Assembly (NCBI GenBank): GCA_029256105.1
Contig: JAQSYO010000002.1
Coordinates: forward strand, 1 to 64,000
From: Herbinix sp.
GTDB taxonomy: Bacteria; Bacillota; Clostridia; Lachnospirales; Lachnospiraceae
DNA length: 64,000 bases
Direction: 5' to 3'
The translations under genes and the position numbers were made by a program. Under the pieces are notes generated by a model. The model saw only the letters and a program-made list of their open reading frames with translations. It made no database searches and was not told the origin of the DNA. Of this stretch, positions 46,892-55,408 are shown piece by piece. Position 1 is the stretch's first letter. Each line of letters opens with the position of its first letter.

Positions 46892-47350
46892 ATGGAGATT
46901 AGAAAAGCAACCATAGATGATTTAGAAGTCCTTTTTAAATCACGATTGGAATTTGTTCAGTCACTAAGAAATAACGAAATAACTATTTCAGAAGCCTTTA
47001 AAAAGAATTCTTATGAATACATGAAAAAACATATAAAAGACGATACGATGGTGATTTGGATAGCGATTGATAACCTAGAGATCGTGTCTGCAGCTATGGT
47101 ATGTTATTATCAATTATTACCAACGATGTCCAATGAGACAGGCAATACAGGGTATGTTTTAAATGTATTTACCGATCCAAGGTACAGGAGAAAAGGTTTA
47201 GCTACAGAGTTAATGAATAAATTAAAACAGGATGCAAAAGAAAGAAACGTTAGTAGACTTTTATTAAATGCCACCGATATGGGCAAGCTGGTATATGAAA
47301 AGCTTGGTTATGAAGAAGTAACGAGACAAATGGTTTTAGAAATCAGCTAG
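46892..47350 (+). CDS. GNAT-family N-acetyltransferase
   Basis: A 152-residue single-domain acetyltransferase. The coenzyme A site is LNVFTDPRYRRKGLATELMN, with a C-terminal YEKLGYEEVTRQM. TGAGGTGAG precedes the ATG. It lies 22 bases after the dUTPase gene and 14 bases before the PF00882-like gene, suggesting a three-gene unit. Substrate unknown. Confidence 0.9.
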   Translation: MEIRKATIDDLEVLFKSRLEFVQSLRNNEITISEAFKKNSYEYMKKHIKDDTMVIWIAIDNLEIVSAAMVCYYQLLPTMSNETGNTGYVLNVFTDPRYRRKGLATELMNKLKQDAKERNVSRLLLNATDMGKLVYEKLGYEEVTRQMVLEIS

Positions 47351-47364
47351 GTGCGGAGGTATAT

Positions 47365-48063
47365 ATGGCTGGAGTAATAACACATATGGTGATAGCTAGA
47401 GAGATAATAAAGCTTCTACCAGAAAATACAATTGTTGATCAGGGATTATTTTATCTGGGAAACTTAGCACCGGATGCTATCCACGCAAGAGCGGATTATG
47501 AAAGGGCATATAAAAAACATACTCATTTTCGGGATGACATATTAGATATGGAGTTTGGACAGGAGGATAACCTGGCAATATTTCATGGAAGGCTTATCGA
47601 TTTTATTAATGATAATAAAGGGCGCAAGGATGGACTTTTAGATTTGTATCGAGGTTATGTAGTACATATCTTAACAGATGAACTATTCATGCTCACGGTA
47701 CGTAAAGAATTTTGTGCTTTAATGGAAGAGCAAGGGATTGCACAGAACGATAAGCGGTTCTTTGAATATATCGTAACCGATATGAACCGAAATGATCTTC
47801 TCCTGGTAGAAAATTATGAAGGAAGTAGTGAAATTAGGCACCTTATGGAAGAGGTGCCAATTTACCCGATAGAAAATTATCTTAGCAAACAGGAAATAGA
47901 GATAAGTAGGGACTGGTTAATTCATAGGCATTTTATAGAGGCACATGAGTCGTTAGAGCCACGTTTTATTAGTTACGAAAGAAATTGGCAATTTATTCAG
48001 ATGGCAGTAGTGTCAATAATAGAGAAGCTTACCAAGGGTGATTGTTTTCCGACCATATTATGA
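47365..48063 (+). CDS. PF00882-like (zinc-dependent phospholipase C domain) protein, second copy
   Basis: A 232-residue protein. Its features match the protein at 43443-44111 at the level of motifs: THMVIAREIIKLL at the start, YLGNLAPDAIHAR (compare NIGPDC), and YVVHILTDELF (compare YYVHLKTDI). These hold the histidine and aspartate positions of a metal site. There is no signal peptide. GCGGAGG precedes the ATG. The protein is a distant paralog, not a recent duplication. Function unknown. Confidence 0.74.
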   Translation: MAGVITHMVIAREIIKLLPENTIVDQGLFYLGNLAPDAIHARADYERAYKKHTHFRDDILDMEFGQEDNLAIFHGRLIDFINDNKGRKDGLLDLYRGYVVHILTDELFMLTVRKEFCALMEEQGIAQNDKRFFEYIVTDMNRNDLLLVENYEGSSEIRHLMEEVPIYPIENYLSKQEIEISRDWLIHRHFIEAHESLEPRFISYERNWQFIQMAVVSIIEKLTKGDCFPTIL

Positions 48064-48086
48064 TTATGTGTTTAAACTGAAGAGTC

Positions 48087-48118
48087 GTTTCATTATATTG
48101 TAATGAGACCATACTTTT
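48087..48118 (+). terminator. Probable terminator after the PF00882-like gene
   Basis: GTTTCATTA (48087-48095) pairs with TAATGAGAC (48101-48109) with one G-U pair and a 5-base loop, followed by CATACTTTTC. The T run is weak. Confidence 0.5.
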
Positions 48119-48196
48119 CATATAGATGGTGACCATCTGCAGTTACTTCGATGTAAGCATCTCTTATACGTTTTCCTTAGTAAAGCAGTAAATTTT

Positions 48197-48580
48197 TTAT
48201 TCCACAATTTCAATCTGATTTCCATCCGGGTCAAGGATACAACTTTCATAATATCCATCTCCGGTAGTACGTGGTTTACTAGATACGGTGTATCCCTCCC
48301 GCTCTAGGGTATTAGTAAGCAGATCTACATTATCTTTACTTCCGACGCTGAACGCCAAATGAATATATCCTGTAGTAAGAGGCGCATAAGCTGATTTCTC
48401 GAGGTTAGGCCGTGTCATAATCTCTAATCTGGTATGATCCTCAAAGGAAAGAAAGTAGGTTCTTAAATCGGTATTTTTATTAAGATACCCTTGATTACAG
48501 GTAGCGTTAAAATATTGCATATAAAAATTTTTCATTTGTTCTAAATCATTTGTATACAAAGCAATATGGTTGATTCTCAT
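48197..48580 (-). CDS. VOC-superfamily (glyoxalase/bleomycin resistance-like) protein
   Basis: A 127-residue protein with the paired beta-alpha-beta-beta-beta modules of the vicinal oxygen chelate fold. The metal ligands are expected in HIALYT (residue 4 region), HLAFSV and the C-terminal DPDGNQIEIVE. The ATG at 48580 follows AAAGGAG with a suitable spacer and is preferred to an ATG six codons earlier that contains this site. Some members are glyoxalases, others bind drugs; which applies here is unknown. Confidence 0.87.
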   Translation of the reverse strand: MRINHIALYTNDLEQMKNFYMQYFNATCNQGYLNKNTDLRTYFLSFEDHTRLEIMTRPNLEKSAYAPLTTGYIHLAFSVGSKDNVDLLTNTLEREGYTVSSKPRTTGDGYYESCILDPDGNQIEIVE

Positions 48581-48611
48581 GGGGGAAACTCCTTTCATTA
48601 AGTTGTTTATT

Positions 48612-49061
48612 TTAAATAGATATAGGTTCGGTATAAGATCCAGTTATTTCAATCGTATTACCATCAGGATCATCAATTACAAAGAAGTAATAAGGGGATG
48701 AAATATTGATATACATTATCTCGGACACCTTACCAATCATTAAAGCTTTAATTCTGCTATATTCCTCATTAAGATTCTCAACCCAAAAATTTAGTACCAT
48801 ATTATTGCCGTAATGAATTTTACGTTCTTTAAAATACGTAATGTATTGCTGATTGTAATGCAAATCTAAATCTGAGCCGCGCTCCAGCATCTGATTATCA
48901 TAATCACAACTATATAAAGCAATACACTTCCCATCAAAATTAAATTGAGCCCATCGGTTAAATGCTTGTGCAGAAACCTTCATATGTAGCAGTTTCTCAT
49001 AGAATTCTAGGGACTTTTGCATATTCTTTACTATTAAGTAGGTTGAGCCTAAATGAAGCAT
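48612..49061 (-). CDS. VOC-superfamily protein, divergent
   Basis: A 149-residue protein with the VOC pattern: GSTYLIVKNMQKSLEFYEKLL at the start and DDPDGNTIEITG at the end. The first metal ligand position is not an obvious histidine (LGSTYLIV), so metal binding is doubtful. It lies 31 bases from the following VOC gene on the same strand, so the pair may be co-transcribed. The ATG follows AAGGAGAAAAA. Function unknown. Confidence 0.82.
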   Translation of the reverse strand: MLHLGSTYLIVKNMQKSLEFYEKLLHMKVSAQAFNRWAQFNFDGKCIALYSCDYDNQMLERGSDLDLHYNQQYITYFKERKIHYGNNMVLNFWVENLNEEYSRIKALMIGKVSEIMYINISSPYYFFVIDDPDGNTIEITGSYTEPISI

Positions 49062-49220
49062 ATTTTTTCTCCTTGAGTTACCTCTTATAAATTTTTTTCG
49101 TTCATTTTTCTACCCTTAGCTAACAAAAACTCACTATTGTCGAACATGGTAGTTTTAGTATAAGTCTTTAATTCTATAGCTATGATAGTCTGGAATGATG
49201 TTTCATTCTTTGCAATGTCC

Positions 49221-49760
49221 TCATTTATCATTGTCTTCTCCTAAGTTAAATATTTTGTATAAATCCATGGGTATATTGTCTCGATTCTCTGGGGTTAATT
49301 CTATTAGTCTAATATTTTTATTAACTTTAAAATCATCAATCCATGGGTACGAATGATAGAAGATGGTTCCTATCGTTGGGTAATTAGAATCTACAAGATG
49401 GAGTAAAAGTTCTTTGTATTTCTCCGAATACAATTGCATGAGTCCGATTTCATCGATTATCAAAGTTTTTCCAGACTCCATACCACCGATGATACAAGGC
49501 AAGCACAATTCTTCAAAGATTTCTTTATTAACACCATATCTGCCTAAACGCAATTCGCTGTCGGAGTATATTGAGGCTAGTACGCCTTGCTTTCCGTCTA
49601 AGGTATTGATAATAAACCCAACTCTACTATCCTTTTCTCTGACTTCTTCCGTATAAAATCCAGTTAAATACGTAGCATCAAATAATGAAATTATTTTTTT
49701 TATTGCGGTAGATTTACCAATACCAGGTTCCCCTGTTAATAAAATTATATTAGGTGACAT
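49221..49760 (-). CDS. P-loop NTPase, THEP1-like nucleoside-triphosphatase
   Basis: A 179-residue P-loop protein. Walker A is LTGEPGIGKST near the N-terminus, Walker B is TLIIDEIGLMQL, and GFYTEEVREKDSRVGF matches the NTPase_1/THEP1 family, which hydrolyses nucleoside triphosphates. The cellular role of that family in bacteria is unclear. The ATG at 49760 follows a short AGGA site; an ATG four codons earlier is possible. It stands alone on the minus strand between VOC genes and purA. Confidence 0.8.
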   Translation of the reverse strand: MSPNIILLTGEPGIGKSTAIKKIISLFDATYLTGFYTEEVREKDSRVGFIINTLDGKQGVLASIYSDSELRLGRYGVNKEIFEELCLPCIIGGMESGKTLIIDEIGLMQLYSEKYKELLLHLVDSNYPTIGTIFYHSYPWIDDFKVNKNIRLIELTPENRDNIPMDLYKIFNLGEDNDK

Positions 49761-50295
49761 AATTATCCTCATTTATCATATTGCAATAAGGTGATTATTA
49801 TGGGAAGCATAATGAATGCGATTGGCATTTGTTTATGCTCAAATGGTACCAAGCACCTTCTCCATAACGTAGTAACATAGCATCCTTTGATTTTCTACCT
49901 CATATTTTAAGTACTCAGTTGGATTGTAACCCGGTTTATATCATTTATCATTGGTCACCAATGTATGAATATAACTCATATGCATAATAAATGTAAACCG
50001 TTTTTATATTGGTAATCCGTCTTCAATATATTAGTAAATTATACCATATATTAATATTAAGACAAGAGCATTCATAACTTTATAACGCTTTACAAGCGCC
50101 TTTTCAAACTCCTTTGAATGAAAATACAAATTTTTGTAATCCATAAGCCATCATTATGCTTAATATAATAAATATTGATTTTACTTATACTCCAACTTAG
50201 CTTATACTAGGTAAGTAATTGGGTATACTAATTTTGACTGTGAACGAAATATGCAATGGAATATTAATTCACATAAGCCAAGGAGGATATATTAT
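49761..50295. other. Intergenic region upstream of purA
   Basis: About 535 bases with no supported gene. Short open frames on both strands (for example about 37 codons leftward ending near 49773) lack starts with ribosome-binding sites. A plausible -10 box TATACT lies near 50203 with a poor -35 box 16 bases upstream. No riboswitch core was recognised. Confidence 0.5.
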
Positions 50296-51570
50296 ATGGT
50301 AAAAGCAATTGTTGGAGCCAATTGGGGCGACGAGGGAAAAGGTAAGATTACAGACATGCTGGGACAAGAATCAGACATTATTGTACGGTACCAAGGTGGA
50401 AGTAATGCGGGACATACAATTATTAATGAGTACGGTAAATTCGCACTTCATTTACTTCCGTCCGGTGTATTCTATAAACATACAACAAGTGTTATCGGCA
50501 ATGGCGTAGCACTAAATATCCCATACCTTGTTAAGGAAATTAAATCCTTGGTAGATCGTGGCGTTCCAGTGCCGAAGATCTTAGTATCCGATAGAGCGCA
50601 AATTATGATGCCTTATCACATTTTATTTGACCAGTATGAAGAAGAAAGATTAGGTGGTAAATCCTTTGGTTCTACCAAATCAGGTATTGCTCCATTCTAT
50701 TCCGATAAATATGCGAAGATTGGTTTTCAAGTATCTGAATTATTTGATGATGAAGTATTAAAAGATAAAATTGCAAGTGTTTGCGAGGTGAAAAATGTTA
50801 TCTTAGAGCATTTATATCACAAGCCGGCAATTAACCAGGAAGAATTATTTGAGACCTTAGTGGAATATAAAAATATGGTTGAGCCATATGTATGTGATGT
50901 TTCTGCATATCTACATGACGCGATCAAGGCAGGTAAGAACATTTTATTAGAAGGTCAGCTAGGAGCATTAAAGGATCCGGATTTCGGAATCTATCCAATG
51001 GTTACCTCCTCCTCCACCTTAGCAGCTTATGGCGCAATCGGCGCTGGTATCCCTCCTTATGAAATTAAGGAAGTAGTTACTGTTGTAAAGGCATATTCAA
51101 GTGCGGTAGGTGCAGGCGAATTCGTCAGCGAGATCTTTGGTGAGGAAGCAGATGAGCTTAGAAGACGTGGAGGTGATGGCGGCGAATATGGTGCAACTAC
51201 CGGTAGACCGAGACGTATGGGGTGGTTTGATGCAGTAGCATCCCGTTATGGCTGTAGAATGCAGGGTGCAACGGAAGTGGCACTTACCGTACTAGATGTA
51301 CTTGGCTACTTAGATACACTTCCGATTTGCGTTGGTTATGAGATTGACGGCGTTGTCACAAAAGACTTCCCTACAACCGTAAAGCTTGCCAAGGCGAAAC
51401 CGGTTTATGTTGATTTACCTGGATGGAAGCAGGAAATCAGAGGCATCAAAAATTATAGCGAGCTGCCAGAAAACTGCAGAAAATACATTGAATTTATTGA
51501 GAAAGAGCTTGAGGTACCGGTTAAGTTAGTGTCCAATGGTCCTGGAAGAGATGAAATCATTAGAAGATAA
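50296..51570 (+). CDS. purA: Adenylosuccinate synthetase
   Basis: GTP-dependent conversion of IMP and aspartate to adenylosuccinate, the first step to AMP. The 424 residues are full length. The GTP P-loop GANWGDEGKGK is at the N-terminus; VRYQGGSNAGHT and the IMP-binding VTSSSTLAAYGAIGAG are present, as is GATTGRPRRMGW. The ATG at 50296 follows AAGGAGG and starts the conserved sequence; an ATG 15 codons upstream would give an unrelated extension. It is separate from the other purine genes and ends in a strong terminator. Confidence 0.96.
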   Translation: MVKAIVGANWGDEGKGKITDMLGQESDIIVRYQGGSNAGHTIINEYGKFALHLLPSGVFYKHTTSVIGNGVALNIPYLVKEIKSLVDRGVPVPKILVSDRAQIMMPYHILFDQYEEERLGGKSFGSTKSGIAPFYSDKYAKIGFQVSELFDDEVLKDKIASVCEVKNVILEHLYHKPAINQEELFETLVEYKNMVEPYVCDVSAYLHDAIKAGKNILLEGQLGALKDPDFGIYPMVTSSSTLAAYGAIGAGIPPYEIKEVVTVVKAYSSAVGAGEFVSEIFGEEADELRRRGGDGGEYGATTGRPRRMGWFDAVASRYGCRMQGATEVALTVLDVLGYLDTLPICVGYEIDGVVTKDFPTTVKLAKAKPVYVDLPGWKQEIRGIKNYSELPENCRKYIEFIEKELEVPVKLVSNGPGRDEIIRR

Positions 51571-51601
51571 TTTTATTAAATATATATAAAAGTGTATATA
51601 G

Positions 51602-51645
51602 AAAACCGTCCTCTAATAGTATCAGTGGACGGTTTTTAATATACA
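51602..51645 (+). terminator. Terminator after purA
   Basis: AAAACCGTCC (51602-51611) pairs with GGACGGTTTT (51628-51637) around a 16-base loop, followed by TAATATAC. A perfect 10-bp stem. Confidence 0.85.
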
Positions 51646-51772
51646 TTTTTATATCTTTTCTAGTACTATTTGATGAGTATTATAAAGATTATGTTTCAAA
51701 CTTACTCCAGATTATACAAATTAACTTCAATTTAGAATTACTTTTACATAATTGAATTTTTTTCTTCGATTG

Positions 51773-52525
51773 TTACCCAACATTCCCAAATACAACACGC
51801 TGTACAGATAAATCACGGTTCATAATTTCAATATTAATTTGATCCCCGTCTTCTGATTTCTGTATCCAAAATTGTGTGTATTTTTCATCTATACCTCCTA
51901 TCCCTCCCCCAATAGGATAAGAATTAAGCTCCATTTTTGTTGTAATTTCATAAGTAAGTTCCTCTCCAAAGATATGCTTCAGGTAAGAGATAGCTGCCGC
52001 TTCTATTTCGGCATCGGAATACTCTTTATCACATTCTTTCGTTAGAATTGCCTCTTCTTTGCTTATCCCTTCCTCCCCAAAAAATCCTTTTGGATACCGC
52101 TTCCAGGTTTCGATCTGTCCTGTTTTTGCATTAAACTTAATGGTATAATCATAATTTGTTTCTGTATAGATTGATCCTCCCCAAAGACTTGGACGATCCT
52201 CATCACCAGCATAATACTCAAGTGACATAGTCTTATATCCGCTAAACCCATTAACAAAATACTTCTCTGCTAGTTGTGTAGCTATAATATAAGCCTCTTC
52301 TTCTGTTATATCACCTTCTAATACTTGAATCTTAGTATCCTCAGTTTTATCTTCAATATTTGCATCATCATTACTTACATTCTCATTTTCTACAGTACTA
52401 TGCTCTTTTGTTTCATTATACATCTGACTCTCAGTAGATCCTTCGTTATCACTAATTATATAAAAAATAACACCCATTGAAACCATAAATATAATAATAC
52501 CTGCAGTCAACAACCATTTCTTCAT
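51773..52525 (-). CDS. Membrane-anchored extracytoplasmic protein, PepSY-like
   Basis: A 250-residue protein with a single N-terminal membrane segment (about residues 4-24) and no lipobox, then an acidic N/D/E-rich linker to about residue 65. The folded part has a helix-strand pattern (EEEAYIIATQLAEKYF, then YTIKFNAKTGQIETW) that resembles PepSY-type repeats, with a less clear second copy. It probably sits outside the membrane. I do not recognise a function. It lies alone between purA and the ABC-F gene. Confidence 0.6.
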   Translation of the reverse strand: MKKWLLTAGIIIFMVSMGVIFYIISDNEGSTESQMYNETKEHSTVENENVSNDDANIEDKTEDTKIQVLEGDITEEEAYIIATQLAEKYFVNGFSGYKTMSLEYYAGDEDRPSLWGGSIYTETNYDYTIKFNAKTGQIETWKRYPKGFFGEEGISKEEAILTKECDKEYSDAEIEAAAISYLKHIFGEELTYEITTKMELNSYPIGGGIGGIDEKYTQFWIQKSEDGDQINIEIMNRDLSVQRVVFGNVG

Positions 52526-52940
52526 ATCTATGAACCTTCCTTAACACTGATTTAGAACAGCCGTTTTTATCAAAGGAAATCATAAGCAAAATATAAGCTT
52601 CTCTTTTAAACATAACGTTAGTGTCAAAATATGAATAGAGAATTAAATCAGTTTATCTTTTGCTGCGCAAGCCGCAATTAAAATGTATTAATACAAAATT
52701 ACAATATCTTCTGGAACAGCTTCTTAGCAATTTTACAAAATAATACTGTAGAAATATCACGCTTACATGCTGACGACTAGTTCATCTCTCTTTATATATA
52801 ACATTTACCATTATTATACAACTATAATTTGAAAATACAACTATTGCTTTCTTACGATTGCATTCCTCTATGGACTTTTCATTTTTCTTATGATACGATA
52901 AACAAACAATACAGAGTTAACTTAGAAAGGTTCAAATTCA
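52526..52940. other. Intergenic region upstream of the ABC-F gene
   Basis: About 415 bases of AT-rich sequence between divergent genes. It must hold promoters for both. No convincing promoter pair, hairpin or leader peptide of the type that controls some ABC-F resistance genes was recognised. AGAAAGGTT is the ribosome-binding site of the ABC-F gene. Confidence 0.45.
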
Positions 52941-54764
52941 ATGAATTTATTAACAATAGAAAACATGAGCAAAAGCTACACCGAGCGGATGCTTTTTAAT
53001 AATGTCAGCTTAGGCATCAATGAGGGAGAGAAGATTGGTGTTATTGGGGTCAATGGCACAGGGAAATCAACCTTACTGAAAATAATTGCTGGGCTTGAAG
53101 AGCCGGATTCCGGTACTGTCACCCGTGGAAAGAAAGTTCGAATTGGATATTTGTCACAAACTCCAGTTTTTGATAACAAGCTCTCCATCCTGCAGAATGT
53201 AGTTCTAAATCAGAAAGCGGAAGAGGAATATCGTAACCTTGAAGGCGAAGCAAATGCCATGTTAATCAAGCTGGGAATTTCGGATACCACCATATCACCT
53301 GAGCTACTTTCCGGCGGACAAAAGAAGAGGGTTGCCTTAGTTCGTACGCTGCTTACACCGGCAGAAATTTTGATACTGGATGAGCCAACCAATCACTTGG
53401 ATAATGAGATGGCAGAGTGGTTAGAGGATTACTTGGTAAAATACCGAGGAGTATTCATCATGGTTACCCATGACCGGTATTTCCTCGATAAAGTAACCAA
53501 TAAGATAATTGAAATTGATAAAGGAAATGTATACTCCTATACTGCCAATTACTCTAAATTCTTAGAAATGAAAGCGGATCGGGAGGAGATGCAACAGGCC
53601 ACGGAGCGTAAAGCAAAGAGTTTGTTCCGTGTGGAATTAGAATGGATGCAACGTGGTGCAAGAGCCAGATCTACAAAGCAGAAGGCACATATTCAACGTT
53701 TTGAGGACTTAAAGGATCGTAAGATCATTGAGGTTGATGGTAAGGTGGAAATTAATGCGCTTTCTGCTCGAATGGGTAAAAAAACGATCGAATTAAGCAA
53801 TATCGGCAAAGCGTATGGTGAGAAGAAACTAATTCATGATTTTACTTATATTCTCTTACCCGGAGATCGAATCGGAATTATTGGTCCGAATGGCTGTGGC
53901 AAATCCACCTTATTAAATATTTTAACTGGAATGTTGACTCCGGATACCGGAACCATTGATATGGGAACAACGATTAAGCTGGGCTATTTCTCACAGGAAA
54001 ATGAATATATGGATGAGAGTCTGAAGGTAATCGATTATATCAGAGAAACAGCGGAATACATCCAGACCTCAGAAGGAACTATAACTGCTTCTCAGATGTG
54101 TGAAAAATTTCTTTTTATTGGAGCGATGCAATATTCACAGATTGCTAAGCTGTCCGGTGGTGAGAAGAGAAGATTATATCTGCTTAAAGTATTAATGGAT
54201 GCACCGAATGTTCTGGTTTTAGATGAGCCGACAAATGATTTGGACATACAGACCTTAACCATTTTGGAGGATTATCTTGATTCCTTCCCCGGCATTGTGG
54301 TTACTGTATCCCATGATCGATACTTCCTGGATAGGATAGCGACACGTATTTTCTCCTTTGAAAATGGGGCAATTCGTCAATATGAAGGAAACTTTTCAGA
54401 TTATAAAGATGCAAGAAGTATGCAGGTGGAAGTAGGTTCCAATATCCGTTCCGGAGCCAATCAGGATTTGGATGAACAGAAGTCAGCCAGCATAGCAGGC
54501 TGGAAGCAGAAGAACTCCAAGATTAAATTTACGTACCAGGAGCAGAAGGATTACGATATTATTGATGATGAGATTGCGAAACTGGAAGCGAAAATAGATG
54601 AGACAGAGCAGTTAATCGTAAAGGCTGCAACTGATTATTCAAAGTTGAATGAGTTAATGGGTCAAAAAGAAATATTAGAAAAAGCGCTGGAAGAGAAAAT
54701 GGATCGCTGGATGTATCTTAATGATTTGGCGGAGCAGATGGAAGCAGCGAAGGTTGAGAAATAA
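52941..54764 (+). CDS. ABC-F ATPase, Uup-like
   Basis: A 607-residue protein with two ATP-binding domains and no membrane segments, the ABC-F pattern of ribosome-acting translation factors. Domain 1 has GVNGTGKST, LLSGGQKKR and LDEPTNHLD. The linker (residues 215-275) is helical and basic. Domain 2 has GPNGCGKST, LSGGEKRRL and LDEPTNDLD. A C-terminal coiled coil (about 540-607) is typical of Uup, which is linked to ribosome or DNA-structure maintenance. A resistance role is less likely given the long C-terminal coil. Confidence 0.92.
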   Translation: MNLLTIENMSKSYTERMLFNNVSLGINEGEKIGVIGVNGTGKSTLLKIIAGLEEPDSGTVTRGKKVRIGYLSQTPVFDNKLSILQNVVLNQKAEEEYRNLEGEANAMLIKLGISDTTISPELLSGGQKKRVALVRTLLTPAEILILDEPTNHLDNEMAEWLEDYLVKYRGVFIMVTHDRYFLDKVTNKIIEIDKGNVYSYTANYSKFLEMKADREEMQQATERKAKSLFRVELEWMQRGARARSTKQKAHIQRFEDLKDRKIIEVDGKVEINALSARMGKKTIELSNIGKAYGEKKLIHDFTYILLPGDRIGIIGPNGCGKSTLLNILTGMLTPDTGTIDMGTTIKLGYFSQENEYMDESLKVIDYIRETAEYIQTSEGTITASQMCEKFLFIGAMQYSQIAKLSGGEKRRLYLLKVLMDAPNVLVLDEPTNDLDIQTLTILEDYLDSFPGIVVTVSHDRYFLDRIATRIFSFENGAIRQYEGNFSDYKDARSMQVEVGSNIRSGANQDLDEQKSASIAGWKQKNSKIKFTYQEQKDYDIIDDEIAKLEAKIDETEQLIVKAATDYSKLNELMGQKEILEKALEEKMDRWMYLNDLAEQMEAAKVEK

Positions 54765-54773
54765 ATAAAACCG

Positions 54774-54809
54774 ATTACCCTAAAGATAAGTATCAATCTT
54801 TAGGGTAAT
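54774..54809. terminator. Terminator shared by the ABC-F and DUF2164 genes
   Basis: ATTACCCTAAAGAT (54774-54787) pairs with ATCTTTAGGGTAAT (54796-54809) in a perfect 14-bp stem with an 8-base loop. The stop codon of the converging DUF2164 gene (54802-54800) lies inside the right arm, so one hairpin serves both genes. Confidence 0.85.
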
Positions 54810-55063
54810 TGTTTATATAAAGCATAATAATCAGCTTCAATATCCTCCATACGATGATTAAACCATCGTTTCGTATCATCGAGTGCCTTATTGTAGATAT
54901 GCTTACCTAATGAATCCATAAAAAAATCGAATATATTCTCTGAGGCGATAATTCCTAGCTTTTCATCTCGCTCAGTCTCAAAATAATAGATAATTTCGTC
55001 AATTATTTGTTTTTTCTCCTCGCTAGTAAGAGTGATGTTTAATGAATTTGGTTTCTTCTCCAT
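54800..55063 (-). CDS. DUF2164-like protein
   Basis: An 87-residue protein that matches the DUF2164 pattern: NITLTSEEKKQIIDEI, the conserved YFETERDEKLGIIASENIF, and FFMDSLGKHIYNKALDD. The family is widespread and of unknown function. A GGAGG site precedes the ATG. It is followed by the shared terminator at its stop and preceded by a 26-bp tandem array. Confidence 0.8.
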   Translation of the reverse strand: MEKKPNSLNITLTSEEKKQIIDEIIYYFETERDEKLGIIASENIFDFFMDSLGKHIYNKALDDTKRWFNHRMEDIEADYYALYKQLP

Positions 55064-55126
55064 ACATTACCTCCATGTAGATGCTTAGATATATTGATTA
55101 TAAATTTACCTAAATATTATATAGTA

Positions 55127-55307
55127 ACTTACCTATAGATCACAAACTAACAACCTACCTATAGATCACAAACTAACAACCTACCTATAGATCACAAACT
55201 AACAACCTACCTATAGATCACAAACTAACAACCTACCTATAGATCACAATCTATCAACGTATCTATAATCACAATCTAACAACTTACCTATAGATTACAA
55301 ACTAACA
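55127..55307. repeat. 26-bp tandem repeat, seven units
   Basis: Seven units of the type ACCTACCTATAGATCACAAA plus six more bases run from 55127 to 55307. Units 2-4 are identical, the first differs at one position, and the fifth to seventh drift, one with a single-base deletion. There are no spacers between units, so it is not a CRISPR array. It lies upstream of the DUF2164 gene and downstream of the ABC exporter operon's terminator. Confidence 0.93.
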
Positions 55308-55344
55308 ACTCAACTACATATTTCTAATCAACTTTTACCTATAT

Positions 55345-55398
55345 GTTAATAAAAACTCACATTTTTGTAAAGTACAAAAATGTGAGTTTTTTATTAAC
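55345..55398 (-). terminator. Terminator of the marR-ABC exporter operon
   Basis: AAAACTCACATTTTTGTA (about 55352-55369) pairs with TACAAAAATGTGAGTTTT (55373-55390) with a 3-base loop. The stem extends outward through GTTAATA/TATTAAC. It is a long, nearly perfect hairpin with A and T runs at its base. Confidence 0.9.
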
Positions 55399-55408
55399 AT
55401 AGTATAAT

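Noticed and set aside
48124-48138. AGATGGTGACCATCT palindrome
   Set aside because: Short, not placed at a promoter, and downstream of two converging genes; too little to assign a role.
49773-49910. Short frames between the NTPase and purA, such as a leftward one of about 37 codons
   Set aside because: No in-frame start with a ribosome-binding site, and no recognisable protein family; could be a decayed fragment but this cannot be supported.
55127-55307. CRISPR array
   Set aside because: Units follow each other directly with no variable spacers, and no cas genes are present.
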